From: Lentisphaerota bacterium
GTDB lineage: Bacteria; Verrucomicrobiota; Lentisphaeria; Victivallales; Victivallaceae
NCBI GenBank assembly: GCA_024225035.1
Contig: JAAEMX010000169.1
Span: forward strand, 1-46,333
Length of the DNA: 46,333 nt
Direction: 5' to 3'
This document shows, piece after piece, positions 35,421 through 44,370 of this stretch. The translations under genes were made by a program, and so were the position numbers. Below the pieces are notes generated by a model. The model saw nothing but the letters and a program-made list of their open reading frames with translations. It was not told where the DNA came from and searched no databases. Within the stretch, counting starts at the first letter, position 1; each line of letters begins with the position of its first letter.

Positions 35421-36023
35421 TCAAAGAAAACTTATTTTGCCATTAACAGTATCACAAAGTGTCGAGATTATTATTTCTTTTTCTGACGCTGGTATAGTTA
35501 AGGCAAAATTGACTCCATTGGTATAGTTTATTTCTGATTCTATTATTGGTAGGGATTCCAGTTTTCTGCGCACAGCAGCTTCTGCAGAAAATTCGATCTG
35601 GAACATCAGTTCTGAAGTTTCAATTTTTTCAATGACCTGAGCGTTTTCCAATGCCCCTTGAACTGCCCCTGAATATGCTCTTACCAGTCCGCCCGTTCCA
35701 AGCTTAGTGCCTCCCCAGTATCTGACTACAACAGCCGCTATATTGCCAATATTGCGGTTTTGGAGTACGCTTAGCATCGGCCTGCCTGCTGTGTTATGCG
35801 GCTCCCGGTCGTCACTCATGCCCATTATTCCAGAATTGTGTGGTTCTCCGACTATATAGGCCCAGCAGTGGTGGGCTGCATCGGGGTGCTTTGATCTAAC
35901 ATCTTCTAAATGCTGCATGGCGGCATCTTTAGATTCAATTGGCTTGAGATAAGCAAGGAAACGGCTTTTTTTGCTCTCAAGTTCGCCGTAGGCGGGGTGT
36001 TTAATAACGAAGAATTTGGACAC
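35421..36023 (-). CDS. yigZ: IMPACT/YigZ-family protein (UPF0029)
   Basis: 200 residues. The N-terminal IMPACT domain has the usual KSRFLAYLKPI, HHCWAYIVG, DDREPHNTAGRPML and VVRYWGGTKLGTGGLVRAYS segments. A C-terminal DUF1949 ferredoxin-like half follows (ELMFQIEFSAEAAVRRKLE). The bacterial function is not settled; links to translation control and to proline-side-chain or nucleic-acid binding have been proposed for the wider family. The start is a GTG with AGAGG overlapping it, two bases after the GNAT gene ends, so it is translationally coupled to it. Confidence 0.9.
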   Translation of the reverse strand: MSKFFVIKHPAYGELESKKSRFLAYLKPIESKDAAMQHLEDVRSKHPDAAHHCWAYIVGEPHNSGIMGMSDDREPHNTAGRPMLSVLQNRNIGNIAAVVVRYWGGTKLGTGGLVRAYSGAVQGALENAQVIEKIETSELMFQIEFSAEAAVRRKLESLPIIESEINYTNGVNFALTIPASEKEIIISTLCDTVNGKISFL

Positions 36024-36025
36024 CT

Positions 36026-36439
36026 CTATTTGTCAGTGTTAAGTTTCATCGGAACATAGTTCTGCATAAGCTCAAAGCCCAGTTTTTCGTAAAACGGTTT
36101 GGTTCCGGGCTCTCCAATCAGGCCGATCCAGTCAATATCGCGCATTTTTAACTCGGCTATAATATGCTTAATGATTTTTGAGCCTATGCCGCTCTTGCGA
36201 TGGGAAGTCAAGACAACGACATCCTGTATGTAGGCGTCACTGATACCATCGCCAAGCGCTCTGCCCATGCCAACAGGTTTGTCGTCTTCAAGGGCAACGG
36301 CAAACACTTCTGAGTTGTGAATCATGTCAGGAATAAAGTCGTCAGAATAGCCTTCGTGCCACCAGCCGGCGTCGCGGTAAAGCATTACTACATCGGCTGG
36401 ATTGAGTTCGTCTACAGTTTTGACGACAAGATCGCTCAT
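36026..36439 (-). CDS. GNAT-family N-acetyltransferase
   Basis: 137 residues, a single GNAT domain. Motif A for acetyl-CoA binding is VVVLTSHRKSGIGSKIIKHII (Q/R-x2-G-x-G variant), preceded by PVGMGRALGDGISDAYIQDVVV and followed by GEPGTKPFYEKLGFEL. The substrate cannot be told. The gene starts 9 bases after the antiporter gene and is followed after two bases by the IMPACT gene, so the whole set 38779 to 35421 is one transcription unit. Confidence 0.85.
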   Translation of the reverse strand: MSDLVVKTVDELNPADVVMLYRDAGWWHEGYSDDFIPDMIHNSEVFAVALEDDKPVGMGRALGDGISDAYIQDVVVLTSHRKSGIGSKIIKHIIAELKMRDIDWIGLIGEPGTKPFYEKLGFELMQNYVPMKLNTDK

Positions 36440-36448
36440 TTTATAACT

Positions 36449-37870
36449 CTATACGCAAAGAGCGTAGTACCTGATTGTTATGTATATTGACGCTGCAACT
36501 AAAGAGAAAAGTGTCACTGGGATACCATAGCGCAGGAATTCTGCAAATGAAATGCGGTGTCCATTTTTTTCCGCAATTCCTGTGGTCACCAGATTGGCAG
36601 CTGCTCCGACAAGAGTACCGTTACCTCCGAGACAAACAGATAGGGCTAGCCCCCACCACATAAGATCTTTTTCGGCACCGGTATTGAAATTCGGAGAGTT
36701 AGCTAAAAATACATAAACTACTGTAACCATAGCTGCGGTAAAAGAAACGTTATTCATAATTGCCGCGGCTATGCCGCTTACCCACATGACAACGATTACT
36801 ACAACCAATACGTTCCAGCCTTCAGTCATTTTGAGCAGGGAGCCGAATTTATTCATAAGCCCGGCGTATTCGGCACCGCTTACTACTGCAAACAGGCCCA
36901 TGAAAAAGAATAGAGTGTTCCACTCGATTTTTTCCAAAGCGTGATCAACGTCAACTTTGCAGACCAGCAGTCCGAGAGCTGCGCCGGACATGGCAATAAC
37001 ACATGGTTGAATATGCAGCGCTCCGTGGATGAGAAAGCCGACGATTGTTATAATCATAACGATTCCGCCGCGGCGCATATTGCCGTGATCGGTAATGGCA
37101 GCCTTTTCGTCAAGCTCCATAATGCGGGCGCGCTGTTCTACGGTTACGCTCATACGTTTAGAATAATAGAACCACAGGCATACGCAGTAAATTGCCAGGA
37201 TTATGAGTATGAAAGGAGAAAGATTGACAAGGAATGCGGCAAAGTCAAGCCTTGCGACAGACCCGATAATCAAGTTCGGCGGGTCTCCGATAAGAGTGGC
37301 TGTTCCACCAATATTTGAGGCCATGGTTTCCGCCATAAGAAACGGTATTGCCGGAACTCCGAGCTCAGCTGCGACGAGCAGTGTTACCGGAGCGATAAGC
37401 AGTACTGTGGTCACATTATCCAGAAATGCTGAAAGCACAGCGGTGGCTATGACTAGCAGGATCATCGTTCGAACAGGCGACCCTTTGGCTACTTTTGCGC
37501 TCATAATGGCGACATACTGGAAGATGCCTGTACCGCTGAGAATATTTACAAGCATCATCATGCCTGTAAGGGTAAAGATTACGTCAAAATTTATATAACG
37601 AGCAAATACGTCAAGGTTTTCATAACGCTCTGAGTTTTCTGCGTGTTTAAGCAGTGTCTTACGGGCATTCAGGCTTTTTTCAATTACCTGACTGACCGAA
37701 AACGCAGCTTTTTCATTGCCGTCTCCGGCTTCGTGAATGGGGCCCTGGAGGACTACCAGCATCATAAGGCCGGCACCGACTAGAGCAGCAGTTGTTTTGT
37801 GTACTTTTTCAGAAGCGATAAGTATGTAAGTGCCGAAAAACACTATAGTTGCGAACCAGAATGTGAACAT
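36449..37870 (-). CDS. NhaD/ArsB-type (SLC13 superfamily) ion transporter
   Basis: 473 residues with about 11 membrane helices. Two ion-transporter motif copies mark the inverted repeats: GGTATLIGDPPNLIIG (first half) and GGNGTLVGAAANLVTTG (second half). DNVTTVLL and MNNVSFTAAMV are the paired conserved Asn loops. This resembles NhaD sodium/proton antiporters and the ArsB/YbiR group. A hydrophilic insert (about 50-90) follows the second helix. GAGG eight bases before the ATG supports the start. Its immediate neighbour upstream, three bases away, is an EIIA-CBS protein that probably controls it. Confidence 0.88.
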   Translation of the reverse strand: MFTFWFATIVFFGTYILIASEKVHKTTAALVGAGLMMLVVLQGPIHEAGDGNEKAAFSVSQVIEKSLNARKTLLKHAENSERYENLDVFARYINFDVIFTLTGMMMLVNILSGTGIFQYVAIMSAKVAKGSPVRTMILLVIATAVLSAFLDNVTTVLLIAPVTLLVAAELGVPAIPFLMAETMASNIGGTATLIGDPPNLIIGSVARLDFAAFLVNLSPFILIILAIYCVCLWFYYSKRMSVTVEQRARIMELDEKAAITDHGNMRRGGIVMIITIVGFLIHGALHIQPCVIAMSGAALGLLVCKVDVDHALEKIEWNTLFFFMGLFAVVSGAEYAGLMNKFGSLLKMTEGWNVLVVVIVVMWVSGIAAAIMNNVSFTAAMVTVVYVFLANSPNFNTGAEKDLMWWGLALSVCLGGNGTLVGAAANLVTTGIAEKNGHRISFAEFLRYGIPVTLFSLVAASIYITIRYYALCV

Positions 37871-37873
37871 TGA

Positions 37874-38779
37874 TCAGCCTCGAAGGATCTTGTGAATAAT
37901 ACTGTTGATCGAGATAGCCCCGAGCAGCTTGTTTTCCGCGTCTGCCACAAAAATTGTTGCGGCCTCACGTTTGGCGATGCTTACAGTGAACTGAATCAAT
38001 GGAGTTTCAGGAGAAATAACTGCAACCGGCGGCGTCATGTAGTCGCGCACATAATGAACTTCTTCTTCCTGAAAGATTTTATCAAACATTTCAAACGAAG
38101 ACACGAACTTCAAGTTATCCATCATCATCAGGTAATCCGGCACGAATGAACGCAGTACTTCAGTTGCATCAAGCTGACCGATGATTTTATTATCGGCATC
38201 AAGCACCGGCAGCACGTTTTTGGATTGTGCGTGCATGATGTCAAGTACAGATGAAAGGCAGTCATCTCCTTTGACGTAGGGATAATCCGCTTTCATTACA
38301 TCTTCGGCGGTAATATCTTTTTTGATAGCTGTTTCGCCGAGTGCTTCTATGAAATCAGCAGGAGTTGCTGCTTCAGCAAAGGATTTAATGTTGTTTGGTT
38401 TGGCGCAGAACCTGGTAAACGCCGCCAGTGATTTTAGATAGATATCTGAAGTTTTTTCAGAAATCAGAGACATGACAATGATTTGAGTCGGTGCCATATC
38501 GTTATCTTTCAACTTGACTGGCTCTTTAAGCAGTCCGATGATTACGTGAAGGTCTTTTAGTTTTGTATTGCGCAGGTGCGGGATGGCCATGCCTTCATAA
38601 GGAATCATGGTCATGTTTTCTCGTTCAATCAGGCTTGCCAGCAGGGTGTCAACTGATTCAGGATAGTCAATTTTTGCTGCCGCTCGTTCAAGCATTGACC
38701 TGTAAAGCTCTTCACGAGATGAGCCCTTGAGGTCGCAGAATATCAAATCCTCGTTTAGAATAGAGACCAGTTTCATCAT
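37874..38779 (-). CDS. PTS EIIA-2 domain fused to CBS pair, probable transporter regulator
   Basis: 301 residues. Residues 1-150 form a PTS EIIA type 2 (fructose/mannitol) domain with the phospho-accepting His68 in MAIPHLRN. Residues about 155-301 hold two CBS motifs (DVMKADYPYVKGDDCLSSVLD and YMTPPVAVISPETPLIQFTVS), which bind adenine nucleotides. AAGGAG six bases before the ATG sets the start. No PTS EIIB or EIIC follows. The gene is three bases before the antiporter gene, so it most likely senses phosphorylation and nucleotide state and gates the transporter, as inferred for similar PTS-Ntr-like proteins. Confidence 0.88.
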   Translation of the reverse strand: MMKLVSILNEDLIFCDLKGSSREELYRSMLERAAAKIDYPESVDTLLASLIERENMTMIPYEGMAIPHLRNTKLKDLHVIIGLLKEPVKLKDNDMAPTQIIVMSLISEKTSDIYLKSLAAFTRFCAKPNNIKSFAEAATPADFIEALGETAIKKDITAEDVMKADYPYVKGDDCLSSVLDIMHAQSKNVLPVLDADNKIIGQLDATEVLRSFVPDYLMMMDNLKFVSSFEMFDKIFQEEEVHYVRDYMTPPVAVISPETPLIQFTVSIAKREAATIFVADAENKLLGAISINSIIHKILRG

Positions 38780-38827
38780 GCTCTCCTTGGGGTCTGTATT
38801 AAATTTTTATGTTTAAAAGACACTAAG

Positions 38828-38859
38828 ATGCTGCAGAGCTGGAATCAGCTCCACAGCAT
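38828..38859 (-). terminator. Hairpin after icd, weak terminator
   Basis: ATGCTG-x-GAGCTG pairs with CAGCTC-x-CAGCAT (one mismatch) around GAAT, 38828-38859. The U tract after it is poor (CTTAGTGTCTTTT), so termination may be partial. Confidence 0.5.
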
Positions 38860-38889
38860 TTTCTAAGTATTTAGATACTTAATATAATA

Positions 38890-40146
38890 TCAATCCATGT
38901 TTGCAACAACTGCTTCGGCAAATCCGGAGCATGAAACTTCATTCGCATTGTCCATAAGGCGTGCGAAGTCGTAGGTCACAGTTTTGGTGCTGATAGCTTT
39001 TTCGATGCCATTGATGACTAGGTCAGCGGCTTCTTCCCAGCCAAGGTGGCGCAGCAGCATTTCGCCTGAGAGCGCCAGTGAGCTTGGGTTAACCTTATCC
39101 ATGCCGGCATACTTAGGAGCGGTGCCGTGAGTGGCTTCGAACAGGGCATGACCGGTTTCATAGTTAATGTTTGCGCCCGGGGCGATGCCGATACCGCCGA
39201 CACAGGCAGCGAGAGCATCAGAAACATAATCGCCGTTCAAGTTCATGGTGGCGATGACATCATATTCATCAGGGCGAGTAAGAATTTGCTGCAGGAAAGC
39301 GTCGCAGATGCAGTCTTTTACCAGCATTTTTCCTTCAGGGGCCTGCCAGTCGCAATCCGGAGCAGGGACAGCTACGTCTGAGAATTCCTTGCGCACAAGG
39401 TCATATCCCCAGTTTTTGAATCCGCCTTCAGTGAATTTCATGATGTTGCCCTTGTGAACAAGAGTGACGTTTTTGCGTCCCAGTTCCAGAGCATATTTCA
39501 TAGCGGAGCGAACGAGGCGTTCAGTACCTTCTTTGGAGATTGGTTTTACGCCGATGCTGGAAGATTCCGGGAAACGGATTTTATCAACGCCCATTTCTTC
39601 CTGAAAGAACTTGATAACTTTATTAGCTTCAGGAGTTCCGGCCATCCACTCGATTCCGGCATAGATGTCTTCTGAGTTTTCACGGAAGATTACCATGTCG
39701 GTTTTTTCTGGATTTTTGACAGGAGAGGGGACGCCCTGAAAATACTGTACCGGACGCAGGCATACATAAAGGTCCAGTAACTGACGTAACGCAACGTTCA
39801 GTGAACGTATTCCGCCGCCAACCGGAGTTGTAAGTGGTCCTTTGATCGCTATATGATAATTTTTGATGGCTTCAACGGTTTCGTCTGGCAGCCAAGTATT
39901 TTCCCCATATACATCATTTGCTTTTTCTCCGGCAAAGATTTCCATCCATGCTATTTTGCGTTTTCCGGAGTAGGCCTTTTCGACCGCGCTGTTCCAGATA
40001 TGCATGCTGGCTTTGGTGATATCGGGGCCGATACCATCGCCTTCAATAAAAGCAACAATTGGATTATTTGGAACATTTAGTTTGCCATCTGCGTCTACAG
40101 TTATTTTTTCGCCTGCAGGGACTTTGATGTTTTTGAATTCAGCCAT
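38890..40146 (-). CDS. icd: Isocitrate dehydrogenase, NADP-dependent
   Basis: 418 residues, homodimeric E. coli-like type. It oxidises isocitrate to 2-oxoglutarate in the TCA cycle. The substrate loop [13 protein letters not shown] holds the Ser that E. coli phosphorylates to switch the enzyme off; the kinase AceK is not in the window. [20 protein letters not shown] holds the metal aspartates. [15 protein letters not shown] has the Lys-Tyr pair that selects NADP. AAGGA six bases before the ATG supports the start. It lies upstream of the EIIA-CBS gene but is separated from it by a hairpin. Confidence 0.96.
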   Translation of the reverse strand: MAEFKNIKVPAGEKITVDADGKLNVPNNPIVAFIEGDGIGPDITKASMHIWNSAVEKAYSGKRKIAWMEIFAGEKANDVYGENTWLPDETVEAIKNYHIAIKGPLTTPVGGGIRSLNVALRQLLDLYVCLRPVQYFQGVPSPVKNPEKTDMVIFRENSEDIYAGIEWMAGTPEANKVIKFFQEEMGVDKIRFPESSSIGVKPISKEGTERLVRSAMKYALELGRKNVTLVHKGNIMKFTEGGFKNWGYDLVRKEFSDVAVPAPDCDWQAPEGKMLVKDCICDAFLQQILTRPDEYDVIATMNLNGDYVSDALAACVGGIGIAPGANINYETGHALFEATHGTAPKYAGMDKVNPSSLALSGEMLLRHLGWEEAADLVINGIEKAISTKTVTYDFARLMDNANEVSCSGFAEAVVANMD

Positions 40147-40307
40147 AGTGGTTCCTTCTGCTTTAGTGTATGAATTATAGAATAATAAATTTACGATTAA
40201 GAAGAAAATAATATACCATTATAAGACGTTTTGTCTAGATAGAGGTACGCTTAAGGATGGTATTTTAAAGATATTTACGTTGAAATGTGATGTTTTTGGC
40301 TAAATAC

Positions 40308-40335
40308 TTGTTAATTTAGTAAAAAGGCGTATGAT
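40308..40335 (+). promoter_or_regulatory. Promoter of the FKBP gene
   Basis: TTGTTA at 40308-40313 and TATGAT at 40330-40335, 16 bases apart. The transcript would start near 40343, leaving a leader of about 30 bases before the ATG at 40375. Confidence 0.5.
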
Positions 40336-40374
40336 ATACAACGTTCCTAACATATGAAAATTAAGGATATTATT

Positions 40375-40995
40375 ATGGAATTCAAGAATGAAATGGAGAA
40401 GTTAAGCTACGCCATTGGCATGAACCTTGCGATGTCCGCATCGCAACTCCCTATTGAACTGGATCCGAAGGTTGTCGGTGAAGGTGTTACAAATATGCTG
40501 GACGGCGGAAAAGTGAAACTTTCTCAGGAAGATTATACTGCACAGATTACTGAGTTGCAGGAAAAGCTCCAGGCTATGGAAAAAAAAGATAACAGCGAAG
40601 AAGCATCCCAAAACGCTGAAGCTGGCGATGAGTTTCTTGCTGAAAATTCAACCCGTGAAGGCGTTGTTTCTATGCCTAGCGGTTTGCAGTATGAAGTTAT
40701 TACTGAAGGCGAAGGCAAAAGCCCTTCTGATGCAGACAAAGTCAGAGTACACTACACTGGTACTTTGATTGACGGTACTGTATTTGACAGTTCTGTACAG
40801 CGTGGTGTACCTGCTGAATTTGGTGTAAACCAGGTTATCAAAGGTTGGACCGAGGCGCTTCAGATTATGAAGACGGGCAGCAAATACAAGCTGTTTATTC
40901 CTTCTGACCTTGCATACGGTGAGCGTGGTGCCGGTCAGCAGATCAAACCGGGATCAACCCTGGTGTTTGAAGTTGAACTGCTGGAAGTCCTCTAA
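40375..40995 (+). CDS. FKBP-type peptidyl-prolyl cis-trans isomerase
   Basis: 206 residues. An N-terminal helical dimerisation domain (FKBP_N-like, MEKLSYAIGMNLAMS) is followed by a charged linker and the FKBP domain: VRVHYTGTLIDGTVFDSS, GVNQVIKGWTEALQIMKTGSKYKLFIPSDLAYGERGAG and GSTLVFEVELLEV. These hold the usual aromatic pocket (Tyr, Phe, Trp, Tyr). There is no signal peptide, so it should be cytoplasmic, FklB-like. An upstream ATG at 40354 is in frame, but AAGGA lies seven bases before 40375 and the promoter would leave only about 11 bases before 40354, so 40375 is preferred. A strong terminator follows. Confidence 0.92.
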   Translation: MEFKNEMEKLSYAIGMNLAMSASQLPIELDPKVVGEGVTNMLDGGKVKLSQEDYTAQITELQEKLQAMEKKDNSEEASQNAEAGDEFLAENSTREGVVSMPSGLQYEVITEGEGKSPSDADKVRVHYTGTLIDGTVFDSSVQRGVPAEFGVNQVIKGWTEALQIMKTGSKYKLFIPSDLAYGERGAGQQIKPGSTLVFEVELLEVL

Positions 40996-41012
40996 ACTTC
41001 TGATGTATTTCA

Positions 41013-41052
41013 CAAGCCGCCGGGAAGCTGTTCCGGCGGCTTGATTTTTTTT
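41013..41052 (+). terminator. Strong intrinsic terminator after the FKBP gene
   Basis: An 11-bp GC-rich stem CAAGCCGCCGG/CCGGCGGCTTG (41013-41023 with 41033-41043), followed by ATTTTTTTT. Confidence 0.92.
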
Positions 41053-41124
41053 ATAGACAGAATTATTTTATAATAGGAGCAAATTTGTCTGAACTTTTTT
41101 AATAAGCACTAAAGGAGTTGCAAT

Positions 41125-41397
41125 ATGGGAAAAATTTCTGTCAAAAAATTGAGTGTTCAGGAACTGCAGGAAAAAGACATTGCCAGTTGGCCAATTTGGG
41201 AAAAAGAAGTTTCAGTTTTCCCGTGGCACTATGACCGTTCCGAAGCATGTTATGTGTTGCAAGGTAAGGTTACAGTCACACCTGAAGATGGTGACCCCGT
41301 CACATTCGGGTCTGGTGATTTTGTTGAATTTCCAGAGGGAATGGACTGTACTTGGGCTATCCACGAGGATGTCCAGAAACATTATTGTTTCAGCTGA
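41125..41397 (+). CDS. Small cupin-domain protein
   Basis: 90 residues, essentially one cupin barrel of the DUF861/cupin_3 type: FPWHYDRSEACYVLQGKVTVTPEDGDPVTFGSGDFVEFPEGMDCTWAI. The RSEACYVLQG segment gives the conserved Glu and Tyr; a second metal His is not placed as in classical cupins. Such stand-alone proteins often bind sugars or small acids, but no substrate is known. AAAGGAG six bases before the ATG supports the start. It lies between a terminator and the CDF gene, so it may be co-transcribed with the latter. Confidence 0.85.
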   Translation: MGKISVKKLSVQELQEKDIASWPIWEKEVSVFPWHYDRSEACYVLQGKVTVTPEDGDPVTFGSGDFVEFPEGMDCTWAIHEDVQKHYCFS

Positions 41398-41493
41398 TCA
41401 AGTAATAATTTCTTGAAATTACGCTTTAAGTTCAAGCTGAATCAATATATTAATGAAGAGGGTAAGCTTTGACGCTTATGGAGTAATTTGAAG

Positions 41494-42444
41494 ATGGATA
41501 TAAAAAAAAGACAGTATTGGGGGCAAATGGAAGGAGCATCTTCTGTTGTGCTCAATCTTCTGTTGTTCTTGTTTAAGTTCTGGGCCGGATATGTTTCCGG
41601 CTCAGTTGCGATCATAGCTGATGCCTGGCATACACTTTCTGACTCATTGAGTTCAGTTGTTGTGTTGGTTGGGGTTAAGATTTCCGGCAAACCTGCTGAT
41701 AAGGAGCATCCTTTCGGGCATGGTCGTGCCGAACTGATTGCGGCAATGATTGTCGGTGTTATGCTGACTATTGTTGCATTTGAATTTGTGATGCAGTCAC
41801 TACAGCGACTGCATGCTCACCAGCCAGCCGAATACGGGACTATTGCAATCTGGGCTATGGTTATTTCAATTGTCCTTAAGGAGGCAATGGCACAGTTCGC
41901 GTTTTGGACGGGGCGCAAAACTAAAATGACCTCGCTTACCGCTGACGGCTGGCATCACCGCAGTGATGCTATCAGCTCAGTTATAATCCTTGTTGCTATT
42001 TTTATAGGCAGACATATCTGGTGGATTGACGGCGTGTTAGGGATTGCAGTAGCAATCACTATTTTCATAACAGCTATTGATATCATGAAAAAATCAGTGC
42101 ATCCACTAATGGGCGTAGCTCCTGATAAAGAAATGAAGGATAAAGTTTGCTGTATTTGTAATGAATGCGCCGGAGCAGATACTGAACCGCACCATTTTCA
42201 TCTGCACGAATATGGGCATCACTCTGAACTTACTTTTCATGTGCGCATGGATGGCAAACTGTCGCTTGAAGAGGCCCATAGATTGAGCAAGAAAATAGAA
42301 TGTGAGGTCTTCAAAGAGCTCAATATATACCCGACCGTTCACATGGAACCGTGTCACTGCTGTGACCATAAAAAAGCCTCTGCCGGGCAGGTTGGCAAAA
42401 CTGGCAATGACGTTTCTGAAAAGAAAAATGCCGATGACGGTTAA
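41494..42444 (+). CDS. Cation diffusion facilitator (CDF) metal exporter
   Basis: 316 residues. Six membrane helices with the metal site residues of CDF exporters: DAWHTLSD in helix 2 and DGWHHRSD in helix 5 (HxxxD type), plus PFGHGRAE in the loop after it. The C-terminal domain is His- and Cys-rich (CNECAGADTEPHHFHLHEYGHHSE, CHCCDHKKA) and probably binds Zn, Ni, Co or Fe to gate transport. HxxxD sites favour Zn/Ni/Co; Mn exporters have DxxxD. The ATG at 41494 is preferred with GGAG ten bases upstream; a TTG two codons earlier is possible. Confidence 0.92.
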   Translation: MDIKKRQYWGQMEGASSVVLNLLLFLFKFWAGYVSGSVAIIADAWHTLSDSLSSVVVLVGVKISGKPADKEHPFGHGRAELIAAMIVGVMLTIVAFEFVMQSLQRLHAHQPAEYGTIAIWAMVISIVLKEAMAQFAFWTGRKTKMTSLTADGWHHRSDAISSVIILVAIFIGRHIWWIDGVLGIAVAITIFITAIDIMKKSVHPLMGVAPDKEMKDKVCCICNECAGADTEPHHFHLHEYGHHSELTFHVRMDGKLSLEEAHRLSKKIECEVFKELNIYPTVHMEPCHCCDHKKASAGQVGKTGNDVSEKKNADDG

Positions 42445-42519
42445 TCAGTCGGTTTTGATTTTATAACTCTCCCTAATTATATAATATTTGAATTTAATAC
42501 AGCATTTTTGCTTGTTGCC
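42442..42519 (+). repeat. Imperfect direct repeat, left copy
   Basis: About 78 bases starting at the stop codon of the CDF gene match the 77 bases at 44231-44307 at roughly three quarters of positions (hand alignment, one gap). The best block is TTATATAATATTTGAATTTAATACAG against TTATATTATATTTGAACTTGATACAG in the other copy. Confidence 0.6.
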
Positions 42520-42632
42520 AAATATAGTAACCAGGGACTGGTAATATTAGATCACTAAGCAGCATGTTATCAACGGGCGTTTTTTAGGCTAGTTACAATT
42601 TGAAAAGTGCCAATTTAGTTAGTTTTAGTGTA
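42520..42632. other. Spacer right of the left repeat
   Basis: 113 AT-rich bases up to the stop codon of the minus-strand gene. No terminator or gene was seen. Confidence 0.3.
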
Positions 42633-43811
42633 TCATTGATTTTTTTTCAGATAACTGAAATCATATTTAAGATCTAACTTAGGGGGGGCTAGTGAAAAAA
42701 TATCAAATTCTGTATCAGCTAGCCTGATACCCTCTGTTTTCTTAAATCCCCAGGACTTAGTTAAATCATTATAATTTACATTAAATAGCTTGTGGCTGCC
42801 TTGTAACTCAACCTGTTCAATATTAATCTCAGGTTTCATAGCGGTTTCAACAACCAGCCGTTTGATTTTATAGCCATTATAATGAATTCCAGCACCAAAT
42901 CTGTGTGCTTTGACAGTTCCTGTCACCAATAGATTTTTTAAAGTATCTGCAAATCTTTGGGCAGTAGACTTTTTAAGCCTATTTGAACTTGCAAAACACG
43001 AAAAAAGTTCATATGTAAGGTTGCATGCGTGACCGATATTATCTGCTATATATCTTGCAACATCTTCAATTGCAGAAAGCCTTAAAATAGGCCTGCGACC
43101 ACTTCCTTTCCAGCCAATAAGTCCAGGGTATTTTATATTACATCCATGACCTAAAATAACAATTTGGCTATTTGGTTTTACATCTTTCCATTCAACAATA
43201 GTATCGTTAAACAATGGGTTAACAAGGCTTTGGGTAAATTCATTTTTTATAACTTTGAACTCCTTTTTGTGTGTTTCTTCCTGTTCAAAGCGGTTCTGTT
43301 TTGGAGCTATGCCAGAATGATTTAGCAGTGAGTAAATCATTTTTTCAAAAGGATCATCTTTATTTAACAAGCAAAAGTATTTTGTCGGACGTTCAAACTT
43401 TATTGGTGAATCATAAATAAACAGGCTGCTATATCTCGATAAAAAATCATAAATCCTCAATATATCGCTGGCAATTAATACATTGCTGATGTTGTTAATT
43501 TTCCTGTATTCAATAAAATTAAAATAATCAAGAAGCTTTGCACTAAACTCCTCCGAAGATGACATTTTGCCATTGAACTGATATTTGTTAAGTCTTCTGG
43601 TCAAACTTAATATGCATTTAATGAAAATTCCTACTCCTCTATGCATACTGGTTTTTTTTGCAGTTTTAAATGATTTAAATTTAAAAATGACAGTTCCACT
43701 GGTTTCACGCGCAGTCACAACAGAGGAGGGATGAACTCTTGATGTTATAATGAACGATATCAGTTTGTTGAATGTTTTTTCATTAAAGGGCTTATGATAC
43801 GTATTTTTCAT
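42633..43811 (-). CDS. Unknown protein with a GHG...Cys pattern, possible clan CD/C80-like peptidase
   Basis: 392 residues, AT-rich, no signal peptide or membrane helix. The N-terminal 200 residues resemble nothing I know. In the second half, SQIVILGHGCNI (His222 at 222) and ELFSCFAS (Cys272), about 50 residues apart and with a helix between (SAIEDVARYIADNI), give the strand-His-Gly and strand-Cys pattern of clan CD peptidases such as the C80/MARTX cysteine-peptidase and caspase-like folds. KAHRFGAGIHYNGYK then follows. If correct, it is a cysteine peptidase or relic of one. Upstream of the ATG there is only a weak AAAG. It is bracketed by two imperfect direct repeats and sits beside an integrase, so it was probably acquired. 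The assignment rests on two motifs only. Confidence 0.5.
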   Translation of the reverse strand: MKNTYHKPFNEKTFNKLISFIITSRVHPSSVVTARETSGTVIFKFKSFKTAKKTSMHRGVGIFIKCILSLTRRLNKYQFNGKMSSSEEFSAKLLDYFNFIEYRKINNISNVLIASDILRIYDFLSRYSSLFIYDSPIKFERPTKYFCLLNKDDPFEKMIYSLLNHSGIAPKQNRFEQEETHKKEFKVIKNEFTQSLVNPLFNDTIVEWKDVKPNSQIVILGHGCNIKYPGLIGWKGSGRRPILRLSAIEDVARYIADNIGHACNLTYELFSCFASSNRLKKSTAQRFADTLKNLLVTGTVKAHRFGAGIHYNGYKIKRLVVETAMKPEINIEQVELQGSHKLFNVNYNDLTKSWGFKKTEGIRLADTEFDIFSLAPPKLDLKYDFSYLKKNQ

Positions 43812-44230
43812 TTTAAAAGTAATTCTTTAAATTAAGGTTCAAATAAAACCCGCTTAAAAAGCATCATGACTTCATAAATGGAGTCACATGCATAATTTTT
43901 TGCGATCTTTAAACTTTGTTGAGGAATTAATAATATATAGAACCTGGCAGCTGTTTATTTGTTCTGGCAATTAAAATAGAAGATGATTGTTTATAGTTAT
44001 AAATGGTATTTGTCTAAGGAATGGCCTGTTTGGACAGACGCTAAAATTTCATTAATTTGGGCTAGCCTGATTCCTGTTTTTGTGATCGCTTTCAGCTGTA
44101 GTAAAGGTGTTGCTGTGCCCTTTGGAAGTTTGGAGGGGAAAATGCTCCACCCGCTTAAAAATTAGATTTTAGGAAAGCAAAAGCTGGAGCTAGATACCAC
44201 TGCTGTGAATATGTACCAATATATGATAAG
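43812..44230. other. AT-rich region between the accessory gene and the right repeat
   Basis: About 420 bases. A plus-strand frame of 60 codons at 43983-44165 contains a hydrophobic stretch (ASLIPVFVIAFSCSK) but has no ribosome binding site and no clear homologue, so I do not call it a gene. The promoter of the minus-strand gene should lie near its left end. Confidence 0.3.
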
Positions 44231-44307
44231 TAATCAGGTTACTTTGACTTTGTAACTTCCTCTATTATATTATATTTGAACTTGATACAGTATTTGTTGT
44301 TGTTGCT
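44231..44307 (+). repeat. Imperfect direct repeat, right copy
   Basis: Partner of the copy at 42442-42519, same orientation. It lies 64 bases upstream of the integrase ATG. The two copies flank the GHG...Cys gene. Confidence 0.6.
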
Positions 44308-44370
44308 GCATGTAGCTGAATGTTGCTATAAATCGCCCTATGTGGTAAGATAAAGGTAAGATAAGATATT

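Noticed and set aside
43983..44165. 60-codon plus-strand frame with a hydrophobic stretch
   Set aside because: No ribosome binding site at a usable distance and no homologue recognised; AT-rich spacer gives such frames by chance.
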